Translations under genes and position numbers: made by a program | The notes under the pieces: model-generated | What the model saw: only the letters and a program-made list of their open reading frames with translations | Told to the model about the DNA's origin: nothing | Database searches by the model: none | Part shown: one piece after another, positions 50,072 through 59,107 of the stretch | Layout: every line of letters begins with the position of its first letter | Position numbering within the stretch: position 1 is the first letter of the stretch | From: Aliihoeflea sp023389195 | Lineage (GTDB): Bacteria; Pseudomonadota; Alphaproteobacteria; Rhizobiales; Rhizobiaceae | Length of the DNA: 64,000 nt | Assembly: GCA_023389195.1 (NCBI GenBank) | Contig: JAEWET010000029.1 | Span: 30,552 to 94,551 of the forward strand | Direction of reading: 5' to 3'

Positions 50072-53000
50072 ATGACCGCCGCCAATCTGGACGATCTTTT
50101 CGGACCGATCCGCGAAGGGGAGGACGTCGCCGAACTGCTTCGCAAGGCCGCGTCCGAGCGCATCCTCATTCTCGACGGCGCGATGGGAACGCAGATCCAG
50201 GGGCTCGGCTTCGACGAGGACCATTTTCGCGGGCAACGCTTCGGCGGCTGCGAGTGCCACCAGCAGGGCAACAACGATCTCCTGACGCTGACCCAGCCCG
50301 CCGCGATCGAGGACATCCACTACCGCTACGCCATCGCCGGCGCGGACATTCTGGAGACGAACACCTTCTCCTCGACCTCGATCGCTCAGGCCGATTACGG
50401 CATGGAGGACGAGGTCTACGATCTCAACCGCGACGGCGCCCGCCTCGCCAAGCGCGCCGCGATCCGCGCCGAGCAGAAGGACGGCAAGCGCCGCTTCGTC
50501 GCGGGCGCTCTGGGACCCACCAACCGCACGGCGTCGATCTCGCCCGACGTCAACAATCCCGGCTACCGCGCCGTCACCTTTGACGATCTGCGCATCGCCT
50601 ATGGCGAGCAGTTGCGCGGCCTGATCGACGGCGGTTCGGACCTGATCCTGATCGAAACGATCTTCGACACGCTCAATGCCAAGGCCGCGATCTTCGCCTG
50701 CCGCGAAATCTTTGCCGAGAAGAGCGTCGACCTGCCGGTCATGATCTCCGGCACGATCACGGACCTTTCCGGCCGCACGCTGTCCGGCCAGACGCCGACG
50801 GCGTTCTGGTATTCGGTACGCCATGCCGACCCGTTCTCCATCGGCCTCAACTGCGCGCTCGGCGCCGACCAGATGCGCGCGCATCTGGCCGAGATATCCG
50901 GCGCGGCAGATGCGCTTACCTGCGCCTACCCGAATGCCGGTCTGCCGAACGAATTCGGCCAGTATGACGAGACGCCGGAGCAGATGGCCGCGCAGATCGG
51001 CCGGTTCGCGAAGGAGGGACTGGTCAACATCGTCGGCGGCTGCTGCGGCTCGACGCCCGAGCACATTGCCGCCATTGCCGCCGAAGTCGCGAAATACCCG
51101 CCGCGCGAAATCCCGCAAAAGGCGCCGCTGATGCGGCTTTCGGGCCTCGAGCCCTTCGTGCTCACCGACGACATTCCTTTCGTGAATGTCGGCGAGCGCA
51201 CCAACGTCACTGGCTCGGCCAAATTCCGCAAGCTGATCACCAATGGCGACTTCGCCACCGCGCTCGACATCGCCCGCGACCAGGTCGAGAACGGCGCTCA
51301 GATCATCGACGTCAACATGGACGAGGGCCTGATCGACTCGAAGGCCGCGATGGTCGACTTCCTCAACCTGATCGCCGCCGAACCGGACATCGCCCGCGTG
51401 CCGGTGATGATCGACAGTTCCAAATGGGAGATCATCGAGGCGGGCCTCAAATGCGTTCAGGGCAAGGCCGTCGTGAACTCGATTTCGATGAAGGAAGGCG
51501 AGGCGGCGTTTCTCGAGCAGGCGCGTCTTTGCCGCGCCTATGGCGCCGCCGTCGTCGTCATGGCCTTCGACGAGCAGGGCCAGGCCGACAGCCGCGAGCG
51601 CAAGGTCGAAATCTGCACCCGCGCCTACAAGCTACTGACCGAACAGGCCGGATTTGCGGGCGAGGACATCATCTTCGACCCGAACATCTTCGCCGTCGCG
51701 ACCGGCATCGAGGAGCACAACGACTACGGCAACGCCTTTATTCAGGCCGCCAGTGAACTGACCCAAACCCTTCCCGGAATTCACATTTCGGGCGGCGTCT
51801 CGAACCTCTCCTTCTCGTTCCGCGGCAACGAACCGGTGCGCGAGGCGATGCACGCGGTGTTCCTCTACCACGCCATTCAGGCCGGCATGGACATGGGCAT
51901 CGTCAATGCGGGCCAGCTTGCCGTCTACGAGACGATCGACCCGGAACTGCGCGAGGCCTGCGAAGACGTTGTCCTCAACCGCCGCGACGACGCCACCGAA
52001 CGCCTGCTCGACCTTGCCGAGCGCTACAAGGGCGCGGGTGGCCGCGAAGCGCGCGAAAAGGATCTGGCATGGCGCGAGTGGCCGGTCGAAAAGCGCCTGG
52101 AGCATGCGCTCGTCAACGGCATCACCGAGTATATCGACGCCGATACCGAGGAAGCGCGGCAGGCGGCGGAGCGGCCGCTGCACGTCATCGAAGGCCCGCT
52201 GATGGCCGGCATGAACGTCGTCGGCGATCTCTTCGGCGCCGGCAAGATGTTCCTGCCGCAGGTGGTGAAGTCGGCCCGCGTCATGAAGCAGGCCGTCGCC
52301 GTTCTGCTGCCCTACATGGAAGCCGAAAAGCTCGCCAATGGCGGCGGTGACCGCAAGACGGCCGGCACGATCCTGATGGCGACGGTCAAGGGTGACGTGC
52401 ACGACATCGGCAAGAACATCGTCGGCGTCGTCCTTGCCTGCAACAATTACGAGGTCATCGACCTCGGCGTCATGGTGCCGGCGACGAAGATCCTGCAGAC
52501 GGCGCGCGAACGAAATGTCGACATCATCGGCCTCTCCGGCCTCATCACGCCCTCGCTGGACGAGATGGTGCATGTTGCCGGCGAGATGGAGCGCGAGGGT
52601 TTCGACATCCCGCTGCTGATCGGTGGCGCGACCACGAGCAAGGTTCATACGGCAGTCAAGATTCACCCGCGCTACGACCGTGGCCAAGCCTTCTACGTCA
52701 CCGATGCGAGCCGCGCCGTCGGCGTCGTGTCGGCTCTCCTGTCCGACCGGCAGAAGCCCGATTTCGTGGCGGAAACGCAAAGCGAATACGCGAAGGTGGC
52801 GGACGCTCACGCCCGCCGCGAACTGGAAAAGCAGCGCCTGCCGATCGCGGCCGCCCGCGCCAATGCCGTGAAGATCGACTGGCCGGCTTATGAGGCGGTC
52901 AAGCCTTCGTTCCTAGGGACGAAGGTGTTCGACGATTGGGATGTCGGCGAACTCGCCCGCTACATCGACTGGACACCCTTCTTCCAGACCTGGGAGCTGA

Positions 53001-53833
53001 AGGGCCGCTATCCCGCAATCCTCGACGATGAAAAGCAGGGCGAGGCGGCGCGGAGCCTGTTTGCCGACGCGCAGGCGATGCTGAATCAGATCATCGACGA
53101 GAACTGGTTCCGCCCGCGCGCGGTCATCGGCTTCTGGCCGGCCAATCAGGTCGGCGACGACATCCGCCTCTTCACGGACGACGTGCGCAGTGAAGAACTC
53201 GCGACCTTCTTCACGCTGCGCCAGCAGCTCTCCAAGCGCGACGGCCGTCCCAATGTCGCGCTGTCCGACTTCGTCGCGCCGCAGGGCCAGCCGGACTATG
53301 TCGGCGGTTTCGTCGTGACGGCCGGCATCGAGGAAGTCGCCATCGCCGAACGTTTCGAGCGCGCCAATGACGACTACTCGTCCATCATGGTGAAAGCGCT
53401 CGCGGACCGTATCGCGGAGGCTTTCGCCGAGCGGATGCACGAGAAGGTTCGCAAGGAGTTCTGGGGCTATGCGCCGGTAGAGAACTTCCGCAACGACGAA
53501 CTCGTCGCCGAAGCCTATGCGGGCATCCGCCCTGCACCGGGCTACCCCGCCCAGCCGGACCACACCGAGAAGGCAACCTTGTTCCGGTTGCTCGACGCGG
53601 AAAACGCCGCCGGCGTGAAGCTGACGGAAAGCTATGCGATGTGGCCCGGCTCATCCGTCTCGGGCCTCTACATCGCGCACCCCGACAGCTACTATTTCGG
53701 CGTCGCCAAGGTCGAGCGCGACCAGGCTGCCGATTATGCGCAGCGCAAGAACATGAGCCTCGAGGAAGTCGAGCGCTGGCTCTCGCCGATCTTGAACTAC
53801 GTGCCGATGGAACTGGCCGAAGCGGCGGAGTAA
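50072..53833 (+). CDS. metH: Cobalamin-dependent methionine synthase
   Basis: 1,253 residues from ATG 50072 (AAGGAG six bases upstream; the GTG at 50039 lies inside the palindrome and is rejected). Four modules: homocysteine-binding domain (ERILILDGAMGTQIQGLGF; zinc cysteines in GGCCGSTPEHI), methyltetrahydrofolate domain (VNVGERTNVTGSAKFRKLI), cobalamin domain with the D-x-H-x-x-G motif GDVHDIGKNIVGVV (lower axial H777), and the S-adenosylmethionine reactivation domain (TAFAERMHEKVRKEFWGYAP-like segment, IRPAPGYPAQPDHTEK). Complete and of normal length. It methylates homocysteine to methionine in the cytosol. Its last 37 bases overlap the convergent amidohydrolase gene. Confidence 0.97.
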   Translation: MTAANLDDLFGPIREGEDVAELLRKAASERILILDGAMGTQIQGLGFDEDHFRGQRFGGCECHQQGNNDLLTLTQPAAIEDIHYRYAIAGADILETNTFSSTSIAQADYGMEDEVYDLNRDGARLAKRAAIRAEQKDGKRRFVAGALGPTNRTASISPDVNNPGYRAVTFDDLRIAYGEQLRGLIDGGSDLILIETIFDTLNAKAAIFACREIFAEKSVDLPVMISGTITDLSGRTLSGQTPTAFWYSVRHADPFSIGLNCALGADQMRAHLAEISGAADALTCAYPNAGLPNEFGQYDETPEQMAAQIGRFAKEGLVNIVGGCCGSTPEHIAAIAAEVAKYPPREIPQKAPLMRLSGLEPFVLTDDIPFVNVGERTNVTGSAKFRKLITNGDFATALDIARDQVENGAQIIDVNMDEGLIDSKAAMVDFLNLIAAEPDIARVPVMIDSSKWEIIEAGLKCVQGKAVVNSISMKEGEAAFLEQARLCRAYGAAVVVMAFDEQGQADSRERKVEICTRAYKLLTEQAGFAGEDIIFDPNIFAVATGIEEHNDYGNAFIQAASELTQTLPGIHISGGVSNLSFSFRGNEPVREAMHAVFLYHAIQAGMDMGIVNAGQLAVYETIDPELREACEDVVLNRRDDATERLLDLAERYKGAGGREAREKDLAWREWPVEKRLEHALVNGITEYIDADTEEARQAAERPLHVIEGPLMAGMNVVGDLFGAGKMFLPQVVKSARVMKQAVAVLLPYMEAEKLANGGGDRKTAGTILMATVKGDVHDIGKNIVGVVLACNNYEVIDLGVMVPATKILQTARERNVDIIGLSGLITPSLDEMVHVAGEMEREGFDIPLLIGGATTSKVHTAVKIHPRYDRGQAFYVTDASRAVGVVSALLSDRQKPDFVAETQSEYAKVADAHARRELEKQRLPIAAARANAVKIDWPAYEAVKPSFLGTKVFDDWDVGELARYIDWTPFFQTWELKGRYPAILDDEKQGEAARSLFADAQAMLNQIIDENWFRPRAVIGFWPANQVGDDIRLFTDDVRSEELATFFTLRQQLSKRDGRPNVALSDFVAPQGQPDYVGGFVVTAGIEEVAIAERFERANDDYSSIMVKALADRIAEAFAERMHEKVRKEFWGYAPVENFRNDELVAEAYAGIRPAPGYPAQPDHTEKATLFRLLDAENAAGVKLTESYAMWPGSSVSGLYIAHPDSYYFGVAKVERDQAADYAQRKNMSLEEVERWLSPILNYVPMELAEAAE

Positions 53834-54729
53834 TCAGCTACCGCAGCGGCAAGCTTCGCCAGATCGGCCCGCAGCGGCGCGAAGCCGGCGCTGCGTTCCA
53901 GCGTCTCGAGGTCCATGTAGAGCTTGCGGTTGATCTCGATCTGCAGGCTGTGGACGCCCTTGTCCGGCGCGCCGTAGCGCTCGACGATCAGCGCGCCTTT
54001 GTAGGGGGCGTTGACCGCGACCGAATAACCGAGCGCTTCCAGCGTCCCGGCGACGAGCCTTGTGAAGCCGGGCTCGCAAGTCGTTCCGTCGAGATCGCCG
54101 AGGACGAAGTCCGCCCGGTCCTGTCCGGGGTCAGGCGCCAATTCGTTGCCGACCGGCATCATCGAGTGACAGTCGAGATGGTAGCAGACGCCGAAGCGCG
54201 CGACCGTCCGATCGATCATGGCGGCGAGACACTCGTGATAAGGCCGCCAGTATCTCTCGATCCGATTGGTGATGTCGGCCGCGCTCAGGCGTCGGTCATA
54301 GATCGACGTCCCGTTGCCGATCAGCCGGAAAACGAGCCCGACGCCGCGCTCGCTCATGATCGTCGGCTCGGGCGTCTCGTGCCAGTCGCCGTCGAGCAGT
54401 ACGGTGTCGATGTCCGACAGGCGCCGGTTCGGATCGATATAGGTGCGGGCGAAATTGGCGACGACATAGGTCGCGCCTTGCGCGGGTGCGTCCGAGAAGA
54501 GTTCGTCGACGAAGCGGTCTTCACCGCCCTTGAGCAGTTCGATATCCGCCACATGCCCGAAATCCTCCGGATAGTGCCGACCGCAGTGCGGCGCATCGAA
54601 AACCATGGGCGCCGGCCGGCCGCTCGGCTCGAAGACGCTGACCGGCTCGGGCGGCGCCGTCCGTTCCATCGGTTCGACGGATAGCTTCTCATGGTCCTTG
54701 ATGGATTGTGCGTTCTGTTCCTGGGTCAT
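53797..54729 (-). CDS. N-formylglutamate amidohydrolase family protein
   Basis: 310 residues from ATG 54729; the frame reaches a GTG at 54795 but without a better ribosome-binding site. Family motifs: MVFDAPHCGRHYPEDF, DRFVDELFSDAPAQGATYVV, RTYIDPNRRLSDID, CYHLDCHSMMPVG and VAVNAPYKGALIVERYGAPD, with the His, Glu and Asp/His residues expected of a zinc-dependent N-formylglutamate deformylase (HutG-like, PF05013). No other histidine-degradation genes are near, so the true substrate may differ. The 3' end overlaps metH by 37 bases, encoding the C-terminal Ala/Ser-rich residues. Confidence 0.88.
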   Translation of the reverse strand: MTQEQNAQSIKDHEKLSVEPMERTAPPEPVSVFEPSGRPAPMVFDAPHCGRHYPEDFGHVADIELLKGGEDRFVDELFSDAPAQGATYVVANFARTYIDPNRRLSDIDTVLLDGDWHETPEPTIMSERGVGLVFRLIGNGTSIYDRRLSAADITNRIERYWRPYHECLAAMIDRTVARFGVCYHLDCHSMMPVGNELAPDPGQDRADFVLGDLDGTTCEPGFTRLVAGTLEALGYSVAVNAPYKGALIVERYGAPDKGVHSLQIEINRKLYMDLETLERSAGFAPLRADLAKLAAAVADYSAASASSIGT

Positions 54730-54828
54730 GGTCGGCCAACGCGAGAGCGAACGCACCGTTCCGTCTGATGCAGGGGCGCAAAGCTGTTCGGCCACACGCA
54801 GGGGTCGTTTGACACTCCCCCTGCGGAA

Positions 54829-54850
54829 TGGTTCGATACCAAACTAGTTT
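54829..54850. promoter_or_regulatory. Adjacent inverted repeats upstream of the TRAP/dehydratase operon (candidate operator)
   Basis: TGGT-TCGAT-ACCA (54829-54841) abuts the perfect palindrome AAACTAGTTT (54841-54850). A TTGACA hexamer at 54809-54814 could be the -35 of the operon promoter, with the -10 hidden in the first repeat, so a repressor here would block it. The TGGT-N5-ACCA form recalls GntR/FCD-type sites. No regulator gene is in the cluster. Confidence 0.45.
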
Positions 54851-54879
54851 AGGCATCAAACATTCGGACCACGCATTTC

Positions 54880-56601
54880 ATGGACCAGACCTCTTCCAGA
54901 CAGAAGCCGGCCAAACGCCTGCGCTCGCGTATCACCATGGAAGGGCTGGACCGCACGCCGCACCGGGCCTTCATGCGCGGCCTCGGGCATGACGACAAGG
55001 ACATAGCCCAGCCCTTCGTCGGCATCGTCGGACCGTCGTCGGAAGTAACGCCCTGCAACCTCACCATCGCGCGGCAGATGGAGCAGGCCAAGGCCGGCGT
55101 GCGCGAGGCGCAAGGCACGCCGATCGCGTTCAACACGATCTCTGTATCCGACGGGTTCTCGATGAACCACCAGGGCATGAAGTTCTCGCTGATCTCGCGC
55201 GAGATCATCGCCGATTCCATCGAGGCCGTCGTCCGTGCCCATTGCTACGACGCGCTGGTCGGTTTCGGCGGCTGCGACAAGACTTCGCCCGGCGTCATCA
55301 TGGGCCTGACGCGGCTCAACATTCCGTCCGTGTTCCTCTATGGCGGTTCGGCGATGCCTGGGCGGTTCAAGGGCCGCGACGTGACCATGCTCGACGCCTA
55401 CGAGGCGGTCGGGGGTGTCATGGCGGGAACCTGGACGCAGGAAGACCTCGACCGGATGGAACAGGTCTGCCTGCCGACGGCGGGCGCCTGCGGCGGCCAG
55501 TTCACGGCCAACACGATGGGTATGGTCTCCGAGGTGCTGGGCTTCGCCCCGCTCGGCTCGTCTATGGTGCCGGCGGTCTATTCGGAGCGCGATGCGCTCG
55601 CGCGGCGGGTCGGCCGGCTGGTCATGCAGGTCCTGGCGAATGACGGACCGCTGCCGCGCGACCTCGTCACCCGCAAGAGCCTCGAAAACGCCGCCGCGCT
55701 CGTCGCTGCCACCGGCGGCTCGACCAATCTCGGTCTGCATATCCCGGCGATCGGCCATGAGGCCGGCATCAGGTTCACGCTCGACGACGTGGCGGACGTC
55801 TTCGCCCGCACGCCGCTCATCGCTGATTTGAAGCCCGGCGGGCGCTTCGTCGCAAAGGACGTGTACGAGATCGGCGGCGTGCCGATCATCATGAAGGCGC
55901 TGCTCGATGGCGGACATCTGCACGGCGACTGTCTGACGATTGAGGGCACGACGCTGGAGGAGGCGCTGAAGGATTACGGCGCGCCGGATGGCGAGGTCGT
56001 GCGCGAGAAGGGCCGCGAGATCATGGCGACGGGCGGCGTCGTCGTCCTGCGCGGAAATCTCTGCCCGGATGGCGCGCTATTGAAGGTCGCGGGGCTGAAA
56101 TCGCTCGTCTTCGAAGGTCCCGCCCATGTCTTCGAAAACGAGGAAGACTGCATGAAGGTCGTGCGCAACCGCTCCTACAGGGAAGGCTCGGTCATCATCA
56201 TCCGCAACGAAGGCCCGCGCGGCGGGCCGGGCATGCGCGAGATGCTGGGCGTCACCGCGCTGATCTACGGGCAGGGCATGGGCGAGAAGGTCGCGCTCAT
56301 CACCGATGGCCGGTTCTCCGGCGCGACGCGCGGCATGTGCATCGGCTATGCCGGGCCGGAAGCTGCCGTCGGCGGACCGATCGCCCTGGTCAAGGACGGC
56401 GACTTGATCCGCATCGACGGTGCGAAGCAGACCATCGATCTCCTGGTCGACGAGGCCGAGCTCGAAACGCGACGCGCCGCATGGGTGGCGCCGGATGCGC
56501 GCCGGCTCGGCGGCCTTTTCGAGAAATACGCCGCGGTCGTCGGTCCCGCCAAGGAAGGTGCGGTGACCCATTCCGGCGGCGTCGAATGGGTGCCGGAGTA
56601 G
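54880..56601 (+). CDS. IlvD/Edd-family dehydratase (dihydroxy-acid dehydratase or catabolic paralogue)
   Basis: 573 residues. Iron-sulfur ligands and surrounding motifs are evident: SSEVTPCNLTIARQMEQA, LVGFGGCDKTSPGVIMGLTR and LPTAGACGGQFTANTMGMVS (three cysteines of a 2Fe-2S type DHAD), and C-terminally RFSGATRGMCIGYAGPEAAV. It removes water from a dihydroxy-acid to give a 2-oxo acid. It could be the IlvD of branched-chain amino-acid synthesis, but it heads a transport and catabolism operon, so a role on an imported sugar or hydroxy acid is at least as likely. Sugar-acid dehydratases of this family are of similar length. The next gene begins five bases after its stop. Confidence 0.88.
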   Translation: MDQTSSRQKPAKRLRSRITMEGLDRTPHRAFMRGLGHDDKDIAQPFVGIVGPSSEVTPCNLTIARQMEQAKAGVREAQGTPIAFNTISVSDGFSMNHQGMKFSLISREIIADSIEAVVRAHCYDALVGFGGCDKTSPGVIMGLTRLNIPSVFLYGGSAMPGRFKGRDVTMLDAYEAVGGVMAGTWTQEDLDRMEQVCLPTAGACGGQFTANTMGMVSEVLGFAPLGSSMVPAVYSERDALARRVGRLVMQVLANDGPLPRDLVTRKSLENAAALVAATGGSTNLGLHIPAIGHEAGIRFTLDDVADVFARTPLIADLKPGGRFVAKDVYEIGGVPIIMKALLDGGHLHGDCLTIEGTTLEEALKDYGAPDGEVVREKGREIMATGGVVVLRGNLCPDGALLKVAGLKSLVFEGPAHVFENEEDCMKVVRNRSYREGSVIIIRNEGPRGGPGMREMLGVTALIYGQGMGEKVALITDGRFSGATRGMCIGYAGPEAAVGGPIALVKDGDLIRIDGAKQTIDLLVDEAELETRRAAWVAPDARRLGGLFEKYAAVVGPAKEGAVTHSGGVEWVPE

Positions 56602-56605
56602 GGCC

Positions 56606-57502
56606 ATGACCGGGGAGGGGGAGGATCTGAAACTCGGCTATATCGGCATCGGCCTGATGGGCGAGCCGATGACCATGCGCCTTTTGAAAGCAGGGCGCAG
56701 CGTGGCGGTCTGGAACCGCAGCCGCGAGAAATTGCGCGACGTCGTCGAAGCAGGAGCCGTCGAAGCGAAAAGCGCCAGCGATCTCGCAAGTCAATGCGAT
56801 ATCGTCATGATGTGCCTGACCGACACGAAGGCGGTCGAACATGTCGTCTTTGGCGAAAACGGGATCGCGGGTGCGGCACACCCCGGCTCCATCCTCGTCG
56901 ATTTCTCGTCGATGGACCCGGATTCCACGCGCCGTTTTGCCGCCCGCTTGCGCGAGGAAGCCGGTATGGGCTGGATCGATGCGCCTGTGTCGGGCGGCGT
57001 TCCCGGCGCCCGCGACGGCACGCTCGCCATCATGGCCGGCGGCGAGGCGGGCGAGATCGAGCGCGTCCGCCCGGTGATCGCGCTGATGGCGCAGCGCTTC
57101 ACCCATATGGGACCGAGCGGCGCCGGCCAGACGACGAAGCTTTGCAACCAGGTCATCGTCGGGTGCCAGTTGGCTGCGATCGCCGAGGCGGTCCGGCTTG
57201 CCGAAGAGGCCGGCGTCGATGCGAAGATGCTGCCCGAGGCGCTGAAGGGCGGCTTCGCGGACTCCATTCCGCTGCAGCTTTTTGCCCCGCGCATGGCCGC
57301 CCGCGCCTTCGAGCCGCCGCTCGGCGCGATCCACACGATGCTGAAGGATCTCGACAATGCAGGCGAAGCGGCGCGTCAGGCGGGCTCGCCCTTGCCGATG
57401 GCTTCGACGGCGCGCGAATTGCTGCGCCAGATGGCGGCACGCGGGCAGTCGGAGGCTTGCGCGACCGCGCTCATTCAACTCTATGATAGCGTCCAACGAT
57501 AA
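56606..57502 (+). CDS. NAD(P)-dependent beta-hydroxyacid dehydrogenase (3-hydroxyisobutyrate dehydrogenase / tartronate semialdehyde reductase family)
   Basis: 298 residues. Rossmann motif GYIGIGLMGEPMTMRLLKAG near the N-terminus, substrate-binding DAPVSGGVPGARDGTLAIM, catalytic lysine in SGAGQTTKLCNQVIVG, and cofactor/substrate region ending in a helical domain. The family includes HIBADH, GarR/GlxR and 4-carbon acid-sugar dehydrogenases. In this operon, with a hydroxypyruvate-isomerase-like enzyme, reduction of tartronate semialdehyde or oxidation of a threonate-like acid are the best guesses. GGAG in the preceding stop region serves as ribosome-binding site. Confidence 0.9.
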   Translation: MTGEGEDLKLGYIGIGLMGEPMTMRLLKAGRSVAVWNRSREKLRDVVEAGAVEAKSASDLASQCDIVMMCLTDTKAVEHVVFGENGIAGAAHPGSILVDFSSMDPDSTRRFAARLREEAGMGWIDAPVSGGVPGARDGTLAIMAGGEAGEIERVRPVIALMAQRFTHMGPSGAGQTTKLCNQVIVGCQLAAIAEAVRLAEEAGVDAKMLPEALKGGFADSIPLQLFAPRMAARAFEPPLGAIHTMLKDLDNAGEAARQAGSPLPMASTARELLRQMAARGQSEACATALIQLYDSVQR

Positions 57503-57520
57503 AGCCCGAGGGGAACGGAT

Positions 57521-58573
57521 ATGCTGCATTGGAAGAGCATGACACTGGCCGCGGCCATCGCGGTCGTGGGATCGACCGGCGCAAGTTTCGCGCAGGAGAC
57601 GAAGACCATTCGCGTCGGAAACTGGCTGCCGATGCACCATCTGATCATCAAGGGCATCGTCGAACCCTGGGCAGCCGCGATCGAGGCCGAGACCAACGGT
57701 TCGCTGCAGTTCGACGTCATGGAAACCGCGCTCGGCCGTCCGCCGGCCTATTTCGACCTGGTGCTCGACGGATCGATCGATGTCGGGTTCGGCGTGTCGG
57801 GTCACAATCCGGGCCGTTTCACCATGACGCAGATCATGGACCTTCCTTTCATGTCGCCCGATCCGTGGGCGGGGGCGGCCGCCGCCTGGGCGACCTATGA
57901 ACGCTACGGCGCCAATTATGGCGAGCATGATGGCGCCAAGGTCGTCGGCCTATGGGTGCATTCCGAGCCCTACATCTTCATGCGCGAGGGGCAGGAAGTG
58001 ACGTCGCTTGCCGAACTCGCCGGCAAGAAGATCCGCGTCGGCGGCAACGTCACCGGGGAGATCATGCAGACGCTCGGCGCAACGCCGGTCCAGCTTCCGC
58101 CCACCGAGGCGCAGCAGGCCATGTCCCGCGGCGTCGCCGACGGCATCACCTTCCCGACTGAATCCATCGAGTTCTTCAAGATCACGCCTTCGGTGGCAAG
58201 CTCGACGCGCATTCCCGGCGGCCTCTACACCGACACGTTCTGGCTCGCCTTTAACCAGGCGACATGGGACGGCCTGTCGGACGAGGAGAAGGCGGCGGTC
58301 GAGAAACATTCGGGCATGGCGATCGCGACGCTGGCCGGCTGGGCCTGGACCAATGGCGACACGCTCGGCCGTGCCGCGCTCGACGCCAACGACATGGTCT
58401 GGAACGAGATTCCCGAGGCCGATGTCGAGGAGGTGAAGTCGCGCCTGGCGGTGCTGGAAGAGCGCTGGATCGAGGCTGCAAACGCCAAGGGCCTGCCGGC
58501 GGAGGAAATCCTCGAATACGCCCGCGCACAGGCCGAGGCGTACAAGGCCGAAAAGGTGGTCAACGTACCGTGA
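57521..58573 (+). CDS. TRAP transporter solute-binding protein (DctP family)
   Basis: 350 residues with signal peptide MLHWKSMTLAAAIAVVGSTG, cleaved after SFA near 24. The DctP fold is shown by IRVGNWLPMHHLIIKGIVEP, LDGSIDVGFGVSGHNPGRFT, LPFMSPDPWAGAAAAW, and ELAGKKIRVGGNVTGEIMQT, where the conserved arginine of RVGG binds a substrate carboxylate. PTEAQQAMSRGVADGITFP follows. It delivers an organic acid to the DctQM permease. It overlaps dctQ by four bases. The ligand cannot be read from sequence; the operon suggests a hydroxy or sugar acid. Confidence 0.93.
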   Translation: MLHWKSMTLAAAIAVVGSTGASFAQETKTIRVGNWLPMHHLIIKGIVEPWAAAIEAETNGSLQFDVMETALGRPPAYFDLVLDGSIDVGFGVSGHNPGRFTMTQIMDLPFMSPDPWAGAAAAWATYERYGANYGEHDGAKVVGLWVHSEPYIFMREGQEVTSLAELAGKKIRVGGNVTGEIMQTLGATPVQLPPTEAQQAMSRGVADGITFPTESIEFFKITPSVASSTRIPGGLYTDTFWLAFNQATWDGLSDEEKAAVEKHSGMAIATLAGWAWTNGDTLGRAALDANDMVWNEIPEADVEEVKSRLAVLEERWIEAANAKGLPAEEILEYARAQAEAYKAEKVVNVP

Positions 58574-59094
58574 GCGAAGAACACGCAGGCGACCAGGTGG
58601 CACGCGGCCCGGTCGCCTGGGTCTTTCGGGGATTCTCCGTGGCGGCCGGCATCATGGTCGCCGCGATGATGTTCATCACTACGTTCGATGTCATCGGACG
58701 ATACTTCTTCGGCCGTCCACTCTTCGCCGCCTTCGAGGTGACGGAAATACTGATGGGGCTGATTATCTTCGCGGGCCTGCCGCTTGCGACTGCGGCGCGT
58801 GAAAACATCACGATCTCGATCCTCGTCGAACGCATGTCGCAGAAGGCGCAGGACTTCGGTGCACGGCTGTTCGAAATCGTCTGCGCGGCGATCTGCTTTG
58901 CCATGGGGTGGCGCATGTGGGTCTATGGCGCGCGGCTTTGGCGCACGGGCGACCAGACGCTTGAGCTGCGCGTGCCGCTCGGGCTGCTCGCGCAGGTCAT
59001 GGCGGCGCTGGTCGTGCTGGCAGGCATCGCCTTCCTGATCAATGCTGCGCGCGGCAGGCAATTGCTGCCCGCCGCCAACAGTTCCATCGAATAG
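58570..59094 (+). CDS. TRAP transporter small permease (DctQ family)
   Basis: 174 residues from GTG 58570, whose GTGA overlaps the stop of the binding-protein gene; sequence upstream in frame is shadow. Four membrane segments: about 18-40 (VAAGIMVAAMMFITTFDVIG), 50-70 (VTEILMGLIIFAGLPLATAA), 93-113 (LFEIVCAAICFAMGWRMWVY) and 130-155 (LGLLAQVMAALVVLAGIAFL). RYFFGRPLFAAFEVTEILM is the typical DctQ motif. It pairs with DctM. Confidence 0.9.
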   Translation: MSEEHAGDQVARGPVAWVFRGFSVAAGIMVAAMMFITTFDVIGRYFFGRPLFAAFEVTEILMGLIIFAGLPLATAARENITISILVERMSQKAQDFGARLFEIVCAAICFAMGWRMWVYGARLWRTGDQTLELRVPLGLLAQVMAALVVLAGIAFLINAARGRQLLPAANSSIE

Positions 59095-59107
59095 CGGCGG
59101 CGGAAAA

